A stretch of 12,244 nt of DNA from Myxococcales bacterium. Its GTDB lineage: Bacteria; Myxococcota_A; Bradymonadia; UBA4248. Shown one piece after another: positions 1-6,962 of this stretch. Where the stretch lies: positions 1 to 12,244 of the forward strand of contig SFMP01000122.1 in NCBI GenBank assembly GCA_004554395.1, written 5' to 3'. Positions within the stretch are counted from its first letter, which is position 1; every line of letters begins with the position of its first letter. The position numbers were made by a program, and so were the translations under genes. The notes beneath the pieces were generated by a model. The model ran no database searches. It worked only from the letters and a program-made list of their open reading frames with translations, and was not told the origin of the DNA.

Positions 1-180
1 GATCAAAAGACGATTGCGCAAAATGTTGAAAAACCAATAGATGATGCAATAATCGACGACGCTCAAAAAGCCGATACTCAAAAGCCAGAAGAGCAAAAAG
101 CGATTGAGCAAAATGCTGAAAAACCAATAGATAATGCAATAATCGACGATGCTCAAAAAGCCGATACTCAAAAGCCCGAA
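1..180 (+). repeat. 90-bp in-frame tandem repeat, two copies
   Basis: Unit 1 is 1-90 and unit 2 is 91-180. They are nearly identical at nucleotide level and encode the 30-residue protein repeat. More copies may lie to the left of the window. The length is a multiple of three, so changes in copy number would keep the frame. Confidence 0.85.
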
Positions 181-201
181 GATCAGAGTTCTGAGTCATA
201 A
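1..201 (+). CDS. 3' end of a repeat-containing hydrophilic protein (partial)
   Basis: Frame 1 is open from the left edge to a TAA at 199-201, giving the last 66 residues of a protein that starts outside the window. The visible part consists of two copies of a 30-residue unit followed by a six-residue tail. Each copy contains EKPID, AIIDDAQKA and DTQKPE. The composition is rich in Gln, Lys, Glu, Asp and Ala, with no hydrophobic segment, Cys or Trp, so this part is probably an extended or coiled-coil tail. The copies differ at only a few codons, which suggests recent duplication. I do not recognise the family. The rest of the protein, which would identify it, lies to the left of the window. Confidence 0.65.
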   Translation, partial: DQKTIAQNVEKPIDDAIIDDAQKADTQKPEEQKAIEQNAEKPIDNAIIDDAQKADTQKPEDQSSES

Positions 202-235
202 CCCCGTTTTTCTTTTTTAGTTTAGAGTTCTGTCT

Positions 236-255
236 GAGCAGTCGAACGACTGCTC
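236..255. promoter_or_regulatory. 9-bp inverted repeat upstream of ung
   Basis: GAGCAGTCG (236-244) and CGACTGCTC (247-255) are perfect inverted arms separated by AA. No T-run follows on either strand, so this is not a standard intrinsic terminator for the gene ending at 201. A T-rich stretch (206-218) precedes it. It sits 26 bp before the ung start, where a dimeric repressor site or a leader hairpin would be plausible. It does not match the LexA boxes known to me. Confidence 0.4.
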
Positions 256-280
256 GCAACAGTAGTGATAACACGAAGAT

Positions 281-991
281 ATGAAATCGACCGATATTCT
301 CCATAACGATTGGAGCGAAATCTTGCGCGACGCCTTCGAAACGGAGTCGTATCGGAATTTGCGCAAATTCCTCGTCGAAGAGTATTCGACGCGCAAGATT
401 CATCCCAATATGTACGACATATTCAATGCGCTCCATTGGACGCCATATCACGCCGTTAAAGTCGTCATATTGGGGCAAGATCCCTATCACAACGACGACC
501 AGGCGCATGGATTGAGTTTTTCAGTCATGCGCCCGACGCCCCCGCCCCCGTCGCTCGTCAACATCTACAAAGAGCTTCACGACGATATCGGGTGCGCGAT
601 TCCAACGCACGGCGATCTCACGTCTTGGGCACGCCAAGGCGTCTTGATGCTCAATGCAGTCCTCACCGTTCGCCACGGTTGCGCCAACTCTCATCAAGGC
701 AAGGGCTGGGAGGCGTTTACCGATGCCGTTATCGATGCCGTCAATCGAAAACCCGAAACCGTCGTCTTCATTCTATGGGGACGCAATGCCCAAGCCAAGC
801 GCAGTCACATTACGAATCCGGCGCATGGCATCTTGTGTGCGCCCCACCCTTCGCCGCTCTCGGCTTTCCACGGTTTTTTTGGCTCGCGCCCGTTTTCTCA
901 GACAAACGACATACTCACTGCCCACGGCATAGATCCCATCGATTGGGCGATACCCGAAAACCCCGAGCCCATGCCGAAATTCATCCTTTAG
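281..991 (+). CDS. ung: Uracil-DNA glycosylase (family 1)
   Basis: This enzyme hydrolyses the N-glycosidic bond of uracil in DNA, starting base-excision repair of deaminated cytosine or misincorporated dUMP in the cytoplasm. At 236 residues it has the usual length of the family. The water-activating motif GQDPYH is at residues 65-70, with catalytic Asp67 and the uracil-shielding Tyr69. The sequence AHGLSFSV (75-82) holds the stacking Phe80. NAVLTV holds the uracil-recognition Asn125. The C-terminal HPSPLS motif (189-194) has catalytic His189 and the minor-groove Leu loop. All key residues are present, so it should be active. The ATG at 281 lies just upstream of the conserved N-terminal helix; the upstream ACGAAG is only a weak ribosome-binding site. 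It converges on the HARE-HTH gene, with 33 bp between the two stop codons. Confidence 0.96.
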   Translation: MKSTDILHNDWSEILRDAFETESYRNLRKFLVEEYSTRKIHPNMYDIFNALHWTPYHAVKVVILGQDPYHNDDQAHGLSFSVMRPTPPPPSLVNIYKELHDDIGCAIPTHGDLTSWARQGVLMLNAVLTVRHGCANSHQGKGWEAFTDAVIDAVNRKPETVVFILWGRNAQAKRSHITNPAHGILCAPHPSPLSAFHGFFGSRPFSQTNDILTAHGIDPIDWAIPENPEPMPKFIL

Positions 992-1015
992 CCCGCCGAA
1001 ACGGCTAGCGACGCG

Positions 1016-1034
1016 CGATCCCGCCTAGGGATCG
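1016..1034. other. Hairpin between the converging ung and HARE-HTH genes
   Basis: CGATCCC (1016-1022) pairs perfectly with GGGATCG (1028-1034) around a 5-nt loop. The hairpin overlaps the last codons and the TAG stop of the leftward gene. It lies where both converging transcripts should end, but has no T-run on either side, so it is at best a weak bidirectional terminator. Confidence 0.35.
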
Positions 1035-2437
1035 ACCGCCCGAAACTCCCCACTTCCGACTTTAGCCTCGACTTCTCGATAGACTTCTCCCCCATCGATA
1101 TCGCCTTCCGAATCCTGTTCATCGTCGATGAGATTGTCGCGTTTTTCGTTCTCCGATCCTTCGACTGATTTATCCGACTTTTCTTCGACAGATTTTGCCG
1201 ATAAATCGTTAAAGAAGTCATTATCGATGAAGACGATGGGGAGCTCGTGCGGCGTCACGCCGATTCGAGCATCGAGCATAATCGGGGCGATTTGTCGCGC
1301 AGAGTATGCATAAATCGGCGCTTCGCGCGTCATACATTCGTTGAGCGCATCGCGCGAAAAATCGGCATTCGTCATCATCATGCCGTGTTCATAGCCGATT
1401 TCGCAGATTTGTTTGCGGAACTGTTCGATATCGGATGTTTCGACGAGTTGCGTGCGAATCACCTTGATGACGACGGGAACGTATGTCAACCCTCGAATCT
1501 CTTCGGCTTTGAAGATATACGCATTATCGCCGTCTTTGCACTGCGAAACGATGCTATAATTGAGGTGCTTCATGACGAGTACGGCGAGTTGTACCCAAGC
1601 TTGAAGCGACAACTCGCGTAGTTTATTCGTGAGGGCGTGTAGCGAGCAGATGCGAAGTTGTCGCGATGCATCGTAGAGCTTCGATTCGAGTTTGAGCACG
1701 TGGCTGGCGACGAAATTCTCGCTCAAAGTCCACAAATCTGGCGGCAAATGCATAAACAACGCTCGCTTTCCGCGCGATACGCGTAGCGCATTATCGGCTC
1801 GCATGGCGAGAACGACGGCGTGTTCATAGACCGAAGATCCCATCTTTTGCGTCACTTCGTTGGCAATCGTCGAACTCCGCATCGGGCCACACGTTTGCCG
1901 CAATACCTTGACAATCGCCGCACACAAATTGAAGTGCTCATTTTGTTGCGTGCTCAACTGAGCTCGCAGCGCATCGAACTGAGACGGTTCGAGCGCAGTC
2001 TCTTGTTCTTCCGCCTCCGCCTCGGCCAGTGCATCGAGGCCAAACGCATTGCGCTCGAACTTGACCTGAACCGATTTCCGAAACTGTGCATCGTCGTTTT
2101 CGAGCATGACGACGGCGACTTCGTCGTCGAGCAAACCGATGTTGACGGGCGGGAATTCAACGGTCGAAACGCTCTCGGGCAACGATGCCTCTTCGGTTCG
2201 CGCAAGCGTCTCGGCATCCCAACCTCGCAATGCAAATTCACCCGTCTCGAGCCGTATCAATGCCCCGGTTTCGCATCGCTGTATGGCACGAAGCAAACAC
2301 GAAGCCATGACGACGTCGGGCGTATGCCCAACGTGACCGAGCAAATGACGATTCACCGCAAACTGCGTTATCGTCTTATAATCCAGCGGCCGCTGAGCAG
2401 TGCGCAACACTTCCAGAGCTGCTTCAAAAAAAGTCAT
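1025..2437 (-). CDS. HARE-HTH / winged-helix protein with Mrr-like C-terminal domain
   Basis: The N-terminal 73 residues match the HARE-HTH pattern: FFEAALEVLR, a Pro-Leu-helix, a second helix, then a wing with FALRGW. This domain is known from restriction endonucleases, RNA polymerase delta and ASXL proteins and is predicted to bind DNA. An acidic linker (about 75-160) follows. A second winged-helix-like unit covers about 168-235. Residues about 270-400 resemble an Mrr-type restriction-endonuclease fold: VVIKVIR (322-328) would be the core strand with Lys325, followed by TSDIEQFRKQI and a MMMTNADFSRDAL segment like the 'T..F...A' strand-helix of Mrr. The usual Gln before the Lys is Ile, and the acidic partner is uncertain, so catalysis is doubtful. 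An acidic, repeat-bearing tail starts near 411. A GGAGAG ribosome-binding site lies 6 nt before the ATG. Its role is unknown; it could be a nuclease, a DNA-damage sensor or a regulator. Confidence 0.75.
   Translation of the reverse strand: MTFFEAALEVLRTAQRPLDYKTITQFAVNRHLLGHVGHTPDVVMASCLLRAIQRCETGALIRLETGEFALRGWDAETLARTEEASLPESVSTVEFPPVNIGLLDDEVAVVMLENDDAQFRKSVQVKFERNAFGLDALAEAEAEEQETALEPSQFDALRAQLSTQQNEHFNLCAAIVKVLRQTCGPMRSSTIANEVTQKMGSSVYEHAVVLAMRADNALRVSRGKRALFMHLPPDLWTLSENFVASHVLKLESKLYDASRQLRICSLHALTNKLRELSLQAWVQLAVLVMKHLNYSIVSQCKDGDNAYIFKAEEIRGLTYVPVVIKVIRTQLVETSDIEQFRKQICEIGYEHGMMMTNADFSRDALNECMTREAPIYAYSARQIAPIMLDARIGVTPHELPIVFIDNDFFNDLSAKSVEEKSDKSVEGSENEKRDNLIDDEQDSEGDIDGGEVYREVEAKVGSGEFRAVDP
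1160..1201 (-). repeat. 24-bp in-frame duplication in the tail of the HARE-HTH gene
   Basis: Positions 1160-1177 and 1184-1201 are 18-bp imperfect copies spaced 24 bp apart. They encode the paired KSVEE and KSVEG segments in the acidic C-terminal tail. Confidence 0.55.
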
Positions 2438-2440
2438 GAC

Positions 2441-2883
2441 TTACTCTCCGCAAGGCAACTTGCCCAGCATCGAGAGCGCCACAGCACGCACGGTATCCGG
2501 CACACGCCGAATGATGTCTACTTCGCATCATCGACTATGCGCTTTTTCTCCTGAACATCTGTCTCTCACCGAATGAAATGTCCATGTTTCCGAACCTCGA
2601 AAACGCCTGCAAACTGAAACTCTCTCGAATTCGCCGGTAGAATCGCTACCTTGAACCCGGGCGCATCGCGCCTAAAATCTATGCCGTACTCTCGCACGAC
2701 GAAAATAACCTCGACACCGCTTTTACAACACTCCGATAGCGCTTGCAAGACATAGACGCCGTTGTGGAAAATTCTCTCAAAGTGGCGTAAAATCCCAACA
2801 CAATCATGTCTCTTCCGACGAAGTACATGATTGCAAAAGCACTTCTCATGCTCTTGCCCCCCCCATTTTTCATCACAGAGGCA
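2441..2883 (-). pseudogene. Possible decayed leftward gene between uvrB and the HARE-HTH gene
   Basis: This roughly 450-bp gap has no intact gene, but protein-like stretches line up in different frames on the - strand. One frame, from the uvrB side to about 2780, reads hydrophobic residues such as AFAIMYFVGRD and MIVLGFYATLR. A second frame to 2568 includes GVEVIFVVREYGIDFRRD and a TGA at 2566-2568, then continues through EKKRIVDDAK to 2518. A third, from 2527, reads RRVPDTVRAVALSMLG and ends with TAA at 2441-2443, three bases before the HARE-HTH ATG. That spacing is typical of an operon, with the GGAGAG ribosome-binding site inside the end of this frame. Two frameshifts and one stop would be needed to join the pieces. 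I do not recognise the product. Chance open frames remain possible. Confidence 0.3.
2788..2793 (+). promoter_or_regulatory. Possible -10 element for uvrB
   Basis: TAAAAT matches the -10 consensus at five of six positions and lies 92 bp before the uvrB start. No good -35 lies at 16-18 bp; TTGTGG at 2762-2767 would give a 20-bp spacer. Weak support. Confidence 0.25.
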
Positions 2884-2889
2884 ACGTGA
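2806..2889 (+). CDS. Possible 27-residue leader peptide overlapping the uvrB start
   Basis: An ATG at 2806 opens a 27-codon frame with a hydrophobic centre (IAKALLMLLPPPFFI). It ends at TGA 2887-2889, overlapping the uvrB GTG (2886-2888) in the GTGA arrangement typical of translational coupling. No clear ribosome-binding site precedes it. The frame runs through a run of eight C (2857-2864). It may be chance, since the same DNA could be the start of a decayed leftward gene. Confidence 0.25.
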   Translation: MSLPTKYMIAKALLMLLPPPFFITEAT

Positions 2890-4868
2890 AATTCAAGATA
2901 GAAAGCCCATTTTCGGCTTGCGGAGACCAACCTCAAGCCATCGATACTCTCGTCAAAGGACTCCAAAATGGGCAAAAAGCCCAAACATTGCTCGGGATTA
3001 CGGGCAGCGGAAAGACATTTACCATCGCCTCGGTCATCGAGCGCGTTCAACGCCCAACGCTCATCATTGCTCCGAATAAAACTCTAGCTGGGCAACTTTT
3101 TACCGAATTTAAAGAGCTTTTTCCCCATAATGCCGTAGAATATTTCGTAAGCTACTACGACTACTACCAACCCGAAGCCTATATTCCCGCCGCAGGCAAA
3201 TACATCGAGAAAGACGCGCAAATTAACGACGATATCGAGCGAATGCGATTATCGGCAACGCACAGTCTCCTGACGCGAAACGACGTCATCATCGTCGCAA
3301 GTGTCTCATGTATCTATGGTTTGGGCACGGCCGAGGCCTATCTCAAAATGCGAGCCTCGGTCAAAGTCGGCGACATCCTCGAGCGCAATGCATTCCTCAA
3401 ACAACTCGCTCGAATCCAATACACGCGCACGCCCTACGACCTCGAACGCGCGACGTTCCGCGTCCGCGGCGATATCGTCGAAGTCTTCCCTGCCTACGAA
3501 AGCGAACGCGCCTTTCGCATATCGTTCTTCGGCGACGAAGTCGAATCGATCGAAGAAATCGACCCGCTGCGTGGTAGCGTCTACGCCCAAGTCGACAAAC
3601 TTTCGGTTTTCCCAGCGAGCCACTACGTCGCCACCGATGCCATGCGCCAGCAAGCCCTCATGACGATCAAAGCCGAACTCGTCGAGCGCATGGAACAATT
3701 CCGAATCGAAGAAAAGTTTGCCGAACGCCAACGAATCGAAGAACGCACCGACGAAGACATCGCCAATATTGCTGCCCTGGGCTATTGCTCGGGGATCGAA
3801 AACTACTCTCGCCATCTCACCGGGCGCGCACCAGGCGAGGCGCCCCCGTGCCTCATCAATTACTTTCCCGACGACTTCTTGCTCGTCATCGACGAAAGCC
3901 ACGTCACCGTGCCCCAATTGGGCGGCATGTACCGAGGCGACCGATCGCGCAAACAAATCCTCGTCGATTACGGATTCCGACTCCCTTCGGCGCTCGACAA
4001 TCGACCGCTCAATTTCGATGAATTCTCAAAACTCATCAAGCAGGTCATATACGTCTCGGCTACGCCGGGCGAATACGAAATCGAACAATCCGATGGCGAA
4101 ATCGTCGAACAACTCATTCGACCAACGGGATTACTCGATCCAATGCTCGATTTGCGCCCTGCCACGGGGCAAGTCGACGATGCCGTCGACGAAATCAAAC
4201 CCGTCGTCCAACGCGGCGGGCGCGTACTCGTCACCACACTCACCAAACGCATGGCCGAAGACCTCACCGAATTCCTCAACGAAACCGGCGTCAGAGCTCG
4301 ATACCTACACGCCGATATCGATACACTCGAACGCGCCGCGCTATTGCGCGACCTCCGACTCGGGCAATTCGACGTACTCGTCGGCATCAACCTATTGCGC
4401 GAAGGGCTCGATCTCCCCGAAGTCGAACTCGTCTGTATACTCGACGCCGATAAAGAAGGCTTCTTGCGTTCAAAACGATCGCTCATTCAAACGATCGGGC
4501 GAGCTTCGAGAAACGCCAACGGGCGCGTCATCCTCTATGCCGATAAAATGACCGACTCCCTCGACGATGCCGTACAAGAAACGCGACGGCGACGCGCCTA
4601 TCAAGAAGAATTCAACGCTCAACACGGCATTACGCCAAAAACAGTCCGAAAAGCGATTCAAGACCTCGAATCGCACATCCCAGACCGACAAAGCGATTCA
4701 AACGACGAACGTCAAAACGATGCAAAACTCACAAAATCCGACATTCCAGATCGCATCGAACAACTCACACTCGAAATGAAAGACGCCGCCAAACGCCTCG
4801 ACTTCGAACGCGCCGCCGAAATCCGCGATCGCATCTCCGCTCTCAAAGTCAGGCTACTCAACAAATAA
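2886..4868 (+). CDS. uvrB: Excinuclease ABC subunit B
   Basis: UvrB is the damage-verifying, ATP-driven core of nucleotide excision repair: UvrA loads it, and it recruits UvrC for incision. At 660 residues it has the usual length. Walker A GITGSGKT is at 37-44. The Tyr-rich beta-hairpin segment beginning YFVSYYDYYQPEAYIP (86-101) holds the residues that insert between the strands. The DESH motif (336-339) replaces DEAD as in all UvrB. Helicase motif VI QTIGRASRN starts at 535. The UVR domain that contacts UvrC covers about 624-653, including LDFERAAEIRDRI. The start is GTG at 2886, preceded by AGAGG five bases upstream; the protein begins exactly at the conserved FKIESPFSACGDQPQAI. The gene stands alone on the + strand. 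Its stop codon lies inside the first copy of a 21-bp tandem repeat. Confidence 0.98.
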   Translation: MKFKIESPFSACGDQPQAIDTLVKGLQNGQKAQTLLGITGSGKTFTIASVIERVQRPTLIIAPNKTLAGQLFTEFKELFPHNAVEYFVSYYDYYQPEAYIPAAGKYIEKDAQINDDIERMRLSATHSLLTRNDVIIVASVSCIYGLGTAEAYLKMRASVKVGDILERNAFLKQLARIQYTRTPYDLERATFRVRGDIVEVFPAYESERAFRISFFGDEVESIEEIDPLRGSVYAQVDKLSVFPASHYVATDAMRQQALMTIKAELVERMEQFRIEEKFAERQRIEERTDEDIANIAALGYCSGIENYSRHLTGRAPGEAPPCLINYFPDDFLLVIDESHVTVPQLGGMYRGDRSRKQILVDYGFRLPSALDNRPLNFDEFSKLIKQVIYVSATPGEYEIEQSDGEIVEQLIRPTGLLDPMLDLRPATGQVDDAVDEIKPVVQRGGRVLVTTLTKRMAEDLTEFLNETGVRARYLHADIDTLERAALLRDLRLGQFDVLVGINLLREGLDLPEVELVCILDADKEGFLRSKRSLIQTIGRASRNANGRVILYADKMTDSLDDAVQETRRRRAYQEEFNAQHGITPKTVRKAIQDLESHIPDRQSDSNDERQNDAKLTKSDIPDRIEQLTLEMKDAAKRLDFERAAEIRDRISALKVRLLNK

Positions 4869-4973
4869 GTCTCGATTCTCAACAAATCAGTCTCGATTCT
4901 CAACAAATCAGTCTCGATTCTCAACAAATCAATCTCGATTCTCAACAAATCAGTCTCGATTCTCAACAAATCA
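4857..4973 (+). repeat. 21-bp tandem repeat across the uvrB stop codon
   Basis: Five full copies of a unit beginning CTCAACAAAT and ending CTCGATT start at 4857, 4878, 4899, 4920 and 4941; a 12-bp partial copy starts at 4962. Copy 1 contains the last uvrB codons and its TAA, where later copies read TCA. Copy 4 has A for G at one position. The unit is seven codons, so reading past the TAA stays open through repeated SVSILNK units to a TGA at 5035-5037 or nearby. Confidence 0.95.
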
Positions 4974-5043
4974 TCGTGCAAAAACGATCATAAGGCGGTT
5001 TTGCAAAAAACCTGTACGAACCCCTGAGCCCCCAAAACACGGG

Positions 5044-5086
5044 GGACTTAAAAAACAAAAAAAGCCCCCTCATGGCGAGAGGGGGC
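5044..5086 (-). terminator. Intrinsic terminator of the nfeD-stomatin operon
   Basis: Read on the - strand, GCCCCCTC (5079-5086) pairs with GAGGGGGC (5064-5071) over a 7-nt loop. It is followed by seven T, one G and six more T. It lies 30 bp after the nfeD stop. On the + strand the hairpin has no T-run, so it should not serve uvrB well. Confidence 0.9.
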
Positions 5087-5115
5087 AAGTGGTTTGTATC
5101 TATTATCTATTGCAT

Positions 5116-5559
5116 CTAAACGACGTCGTATTTCTCGACGATGCAGAAGATGCCTTCGCGTTTACACACGATAACGCGCTCTCCTGTTTCAAACGAATCG
5201 TCGGGATCGAGTCCACGCGCCGACCACACGACGCCATCGACCTTGACCTGACCGACTTGCGTCGGCTTTATCGGCTCGACGACGACGCCAACTTGACTGA
5301 CGACATCGTCGGCTTTTGGCAACTCCGCTTTCTTATCCGATTTGATGATAAAACGGCGAAATCCCATGAGCGTGCCTGCCGAAACGGCGACAAACGCGAG
5401 CACCTGAAAGCCGACGGGAACCCCCAATGCAGCGAGTACAACTGCAACGAGACTACCAACAACAAACCAAATGCTCACGACAGCGACTGTCACGCCTTCG
5501 GCAATTCCAAAGATAACCGTCGCAACGATCCAAAAGATGAGATCGAGACTGACTGTCAT
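5116..5559 (-). CDS. nfeD: NfeD-family membrane protein (short form)
   Basis: This 147-residue protein has two or three N-terminal membrane segments (about 6-22, 26-45 and 50-67) and a soluble OB-fold domain (about 85-147). The latter shows the family pattern: VGVVVEPIKPTQVGQVKVDG, then W-S-A and GERVIV. It lacks the ClpP-like protease domain of long NfeD proteins. Short NfeD proteins are known to be encoded beside SPFH/stomatin proteins and to act with them in the membrane, as in the E. coli YbbK-YbbL type of pair; the exact role is unclear. Here it starts 22 bp after the stomatin stop, with GGGGAG seven bases before the ATG, and is the last gene before the strong terminator. Confidence 0.9.
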   Translation of the reverse strand: MTVSLDLIFWIVATVIFGIAEGVTVAVVSIWFVVGSLVAVVLAALGVPVGFQVLAFVAVSAGTLMGFRRFIIKSDKKAELPKADDVVSQVGVVVEPIKPTQVGQVKVDGVVWSARGLDPDDSFETGERVIVCKREGIFCIVEKYDVV

Positions 5560-5581
5560 AAGCTCACTCCCCTCTCGACGA

Positions 5582-6568
5582 CTACTTCAAAACGCTTTTA
5601 ACCGCCGAAGCCATACCGACGATCCCTTGCAAATCCGACGGAATGATGATCTTCGTCGCTTCGCCATGCGACGCATCGCGGAATGCATCGTAAGCCTTGA
5701 CGCGAAGGGTTGCATCGGTCGGCGTCGCCGCGTTAATCGCCTTAATGCCCTCGGCTTTGGCGATTTCGGTGAGGCGAATCGCTTCGGCTTGCGCCTCGGC
5801 TTTGCGGAGTGCAACTTGCTTTTCGGCCTCGGCGCGAAGCAACATGGCTTCTTTTTCGGCTTCCGCTTTCTGGACTATCGCAATGCGATTCGCCTCGGCA
5901 TTGAGTTCTGCCGCCGAACGCGCTGCCTCGGCGTTGAGGATCTGGACTTCTTTGTTCTTCTGAGCATCGAGAATGGCCGCTTCTTTCGCCGCCTGCGCCA
6001 TCGTCAACTGTTCACGGCGTTCGCGTTCGGCTTTCATTTGGCGTTCCATCGCATCTTGAATATTGCGCGGTGGCTGGAACGTCTTGATCTCGACGCGCGT
6101 AACCTTGATACCCCACTTATCGGTCGCTTCGTCCAATTCGCGCGTCATCTGAGTGCTGATTTCTGCACGACTCTGGAGGCACTGTTCGAGGTCGAGTTTA
6201 CCGATGACGCTGCGCAACGTCGAAATCGCCAACGTACTCAAGCCCTCGCGCAAATTGCGGCAACCATACGTCGCCAATTTCGCATCGAAAATCGTATAAA
6301 ATACGAACGAATCGGCGCGAATCGAAACCGTATCCTTCGTAATGACATCCATCGGCGGAACGTCATAAGCCAATTCCGCCAACGACATCTTCGACCGTAC
6401 CCGATCGAGGAACGGAACCAAAAAGTGCATACCACTGTGAAGCTCACCCGCGAACTGTCCCAAACGCTCGATAATGTAGACTTGAGATTGCGGAACGATG
6501 CAGATCGACTTCGCCAAAATGATCATGACGACCAAAAGCACGATAACCACAATAATGAGTAATTCCAT
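5582..6568 (-). CDS. Stomatin/SPFH (band 7) membrane protein, slipin/QmcA-like
   Basis: With the ATG at 6568 the product has 328 residues. Residues 1-20 form one membrane segment (MELLIIVVIVLLVVMIILAK). The SPFH domain follows (about 22-180), with the family features VPQSQVYIIERLG, GMHFLVPFLDRV, DVITKDTVSIRADSFVFY and WGIKVTRVEIK. A long Ala/Glu-rich coiled coil (about 180-270) follows, then a conserved C-terminal segment. Such proteins form oligomeric rings or cages at the inner membrane and organise membrane domains; partners include NfeD and FtsH. I chose ATG 6568 over GTG 6577 because GGAG lies eight bases before the ATG but directly adjoins the GTG. It is the first gene of the operon with nfeD. 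Confidence 0.95.
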   Translation of the reverse strand: MELLIIVVIVLLVVMIILAKSICIVPQSQVYIIERLGQFAGELHSGMHFLVPFLDRVRSKMSLAELAYDVPPMDVITKDTVSIRADSFVFYTIFDAKLATYGCRNLREGLSTLAISTLRSVIGKLDLEQCLQSRAEISTQMTRELDEATDKWGIKVTRVEIKTFQPPRNIQDAMERQMKAERERREQLTMAQAAKEAAILDAQKNKEVQILNAEAARSAAELNAEANRIAIVQKAEAEKEAMLLRAEAEKQVALRKAEAQAEAIRLTEIAKAEGIKAINAATPTDATLRVKAYDAFRDASHGEATKIIIPSDLQGIVGMASAVKSVLK

Positions 6569-6615
6569 ACAAAACACTCCTTTGTCGATGTCTTACGACT
6601 CTATTAGAAATTGTC

Positions 6616-6635
6616 GCACTCCTACTGCGGAGCGC
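6616..6635 (-). other. Leader hairpin upstream of the stomatin gene
   Basis: On the - strand, GCGCTCC pairs with GGAGTGC (7 bp including one G-T) around GCAGTA. A T-rich stretch precedes rather than follows it, so it does not look like a terminator. It would lie in the untranslated leader if the promoter at 6677-6705 is used. Confidence 0.35.
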
Positions 6636-6676
6636 AAAATAAAAACCTGACGAGGATAACAACAATCGTGCAAAGC

Positions 6677-6705
6677 ATTATCGCCCCAAAATGCCACATC
6701 AGCAA
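6677..6705 (-). promoter_or_regulatory. Candidate promoter of the stomatin-nfeD operon
   Basis: On the - strand, TTGCTG (6700-6705) and GATAAT (6677-6682) are separated by 17 bp. The -10 matches at five of six positions, but the -35 only in its TTG. The leader would be about 100 nt. Confidence 0.35.
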
Positions 6706-6724
6706 CGACAATCATGCCTTGCAT

Positions 6725-6754
6725 CTCGATTTCTATGCCCTCTATTTCTATGCA
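6725..6754 (-). repeat. 15-bp duplication across the stop codon of the small gene
   Basis: 6725-6739 and 6740-6754 are adjacent copies differing at two positions. On the - strand the unit begins GCATAGAAAT. The first copy contains the TAG stop of the 67-residue gene. Confidence 0.6.
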
Positions 6755-6951
6755 CTTGGTACGTCGTAAAAGACGATGCTTTTGCCATCGGGAAGCAGTA
6801 CGAGACGCGCACTAAACTCCCGTATGCTCATCGCAAGCGATGACTGGTTCATAAACCAATAATTGAGAGCCTTTCTCTTGGCATCACTACGCGTGCGCCC
6901 GGTAAAAGTAATGGGGTCTTTTCGCGTCTGAGCTTTGTCGAGATTTCCCAT
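6748..6951 (-). CDS. Small protein of unknown function (67 aa)
   Basis: A good AAAGGAG ribosome-binding site, six bases before the ATG, overlaps the stop codon of the preceding PATAN gene. The two genes are 11 bp apart, so they are very probably translated from one message. The product is basic in its first half (DKAQTRKDPITFTGRTRSDA, then KRKALNYWFMNQ). Its second half shows two short strand-like stretches, ARLVLLPDG and SIVFYDVP. There is no signal peptide, membrane segment or metal-binding motif. The alternation of a basic helix and a beta-hairpin could suit nucleic-acid or protein binding, but that is a guess. I do not recognise a family. Confidence 0.75.
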   Translation of the reverse strand: MGNLDKAQTRKDPITFTGRTRSDAKRKALNYWFMNQSSLAMSIREFSARLVLLPDGKSIVFYDVPSA

Positions 6952-6962
6952 TTCTGTCTCCT

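Noticed and set aside
4712..4981. Leftward frame with repeated LLRIETD units over the uvrB 3' end
   Set aside because: It is the antisense reading of the 21-bp repeat with a TTG start and no ribosome-binding site; its second half is a shadow of the UVR domain.
5029..5045. CCCCC/GGGGG hairpin as uvrB terminator
   Set aside because: Only five pairs and no T-run on the + strand follows.
5471..6562. 363-codon + strand open frame opposite the stomatin gene
   Set aside because: It is antisense to a clear SPFH protein; its Arg/Phe/Leu-rich composition is the mirror of the Ala/Glu-rich coiled coil.
6569..6577. GTG start of the stomatin gene at 6577
   Set aside because: The GGAG ribosome-binding site adjoins the GTG directly; the ATG at 6568 has correct spacing.
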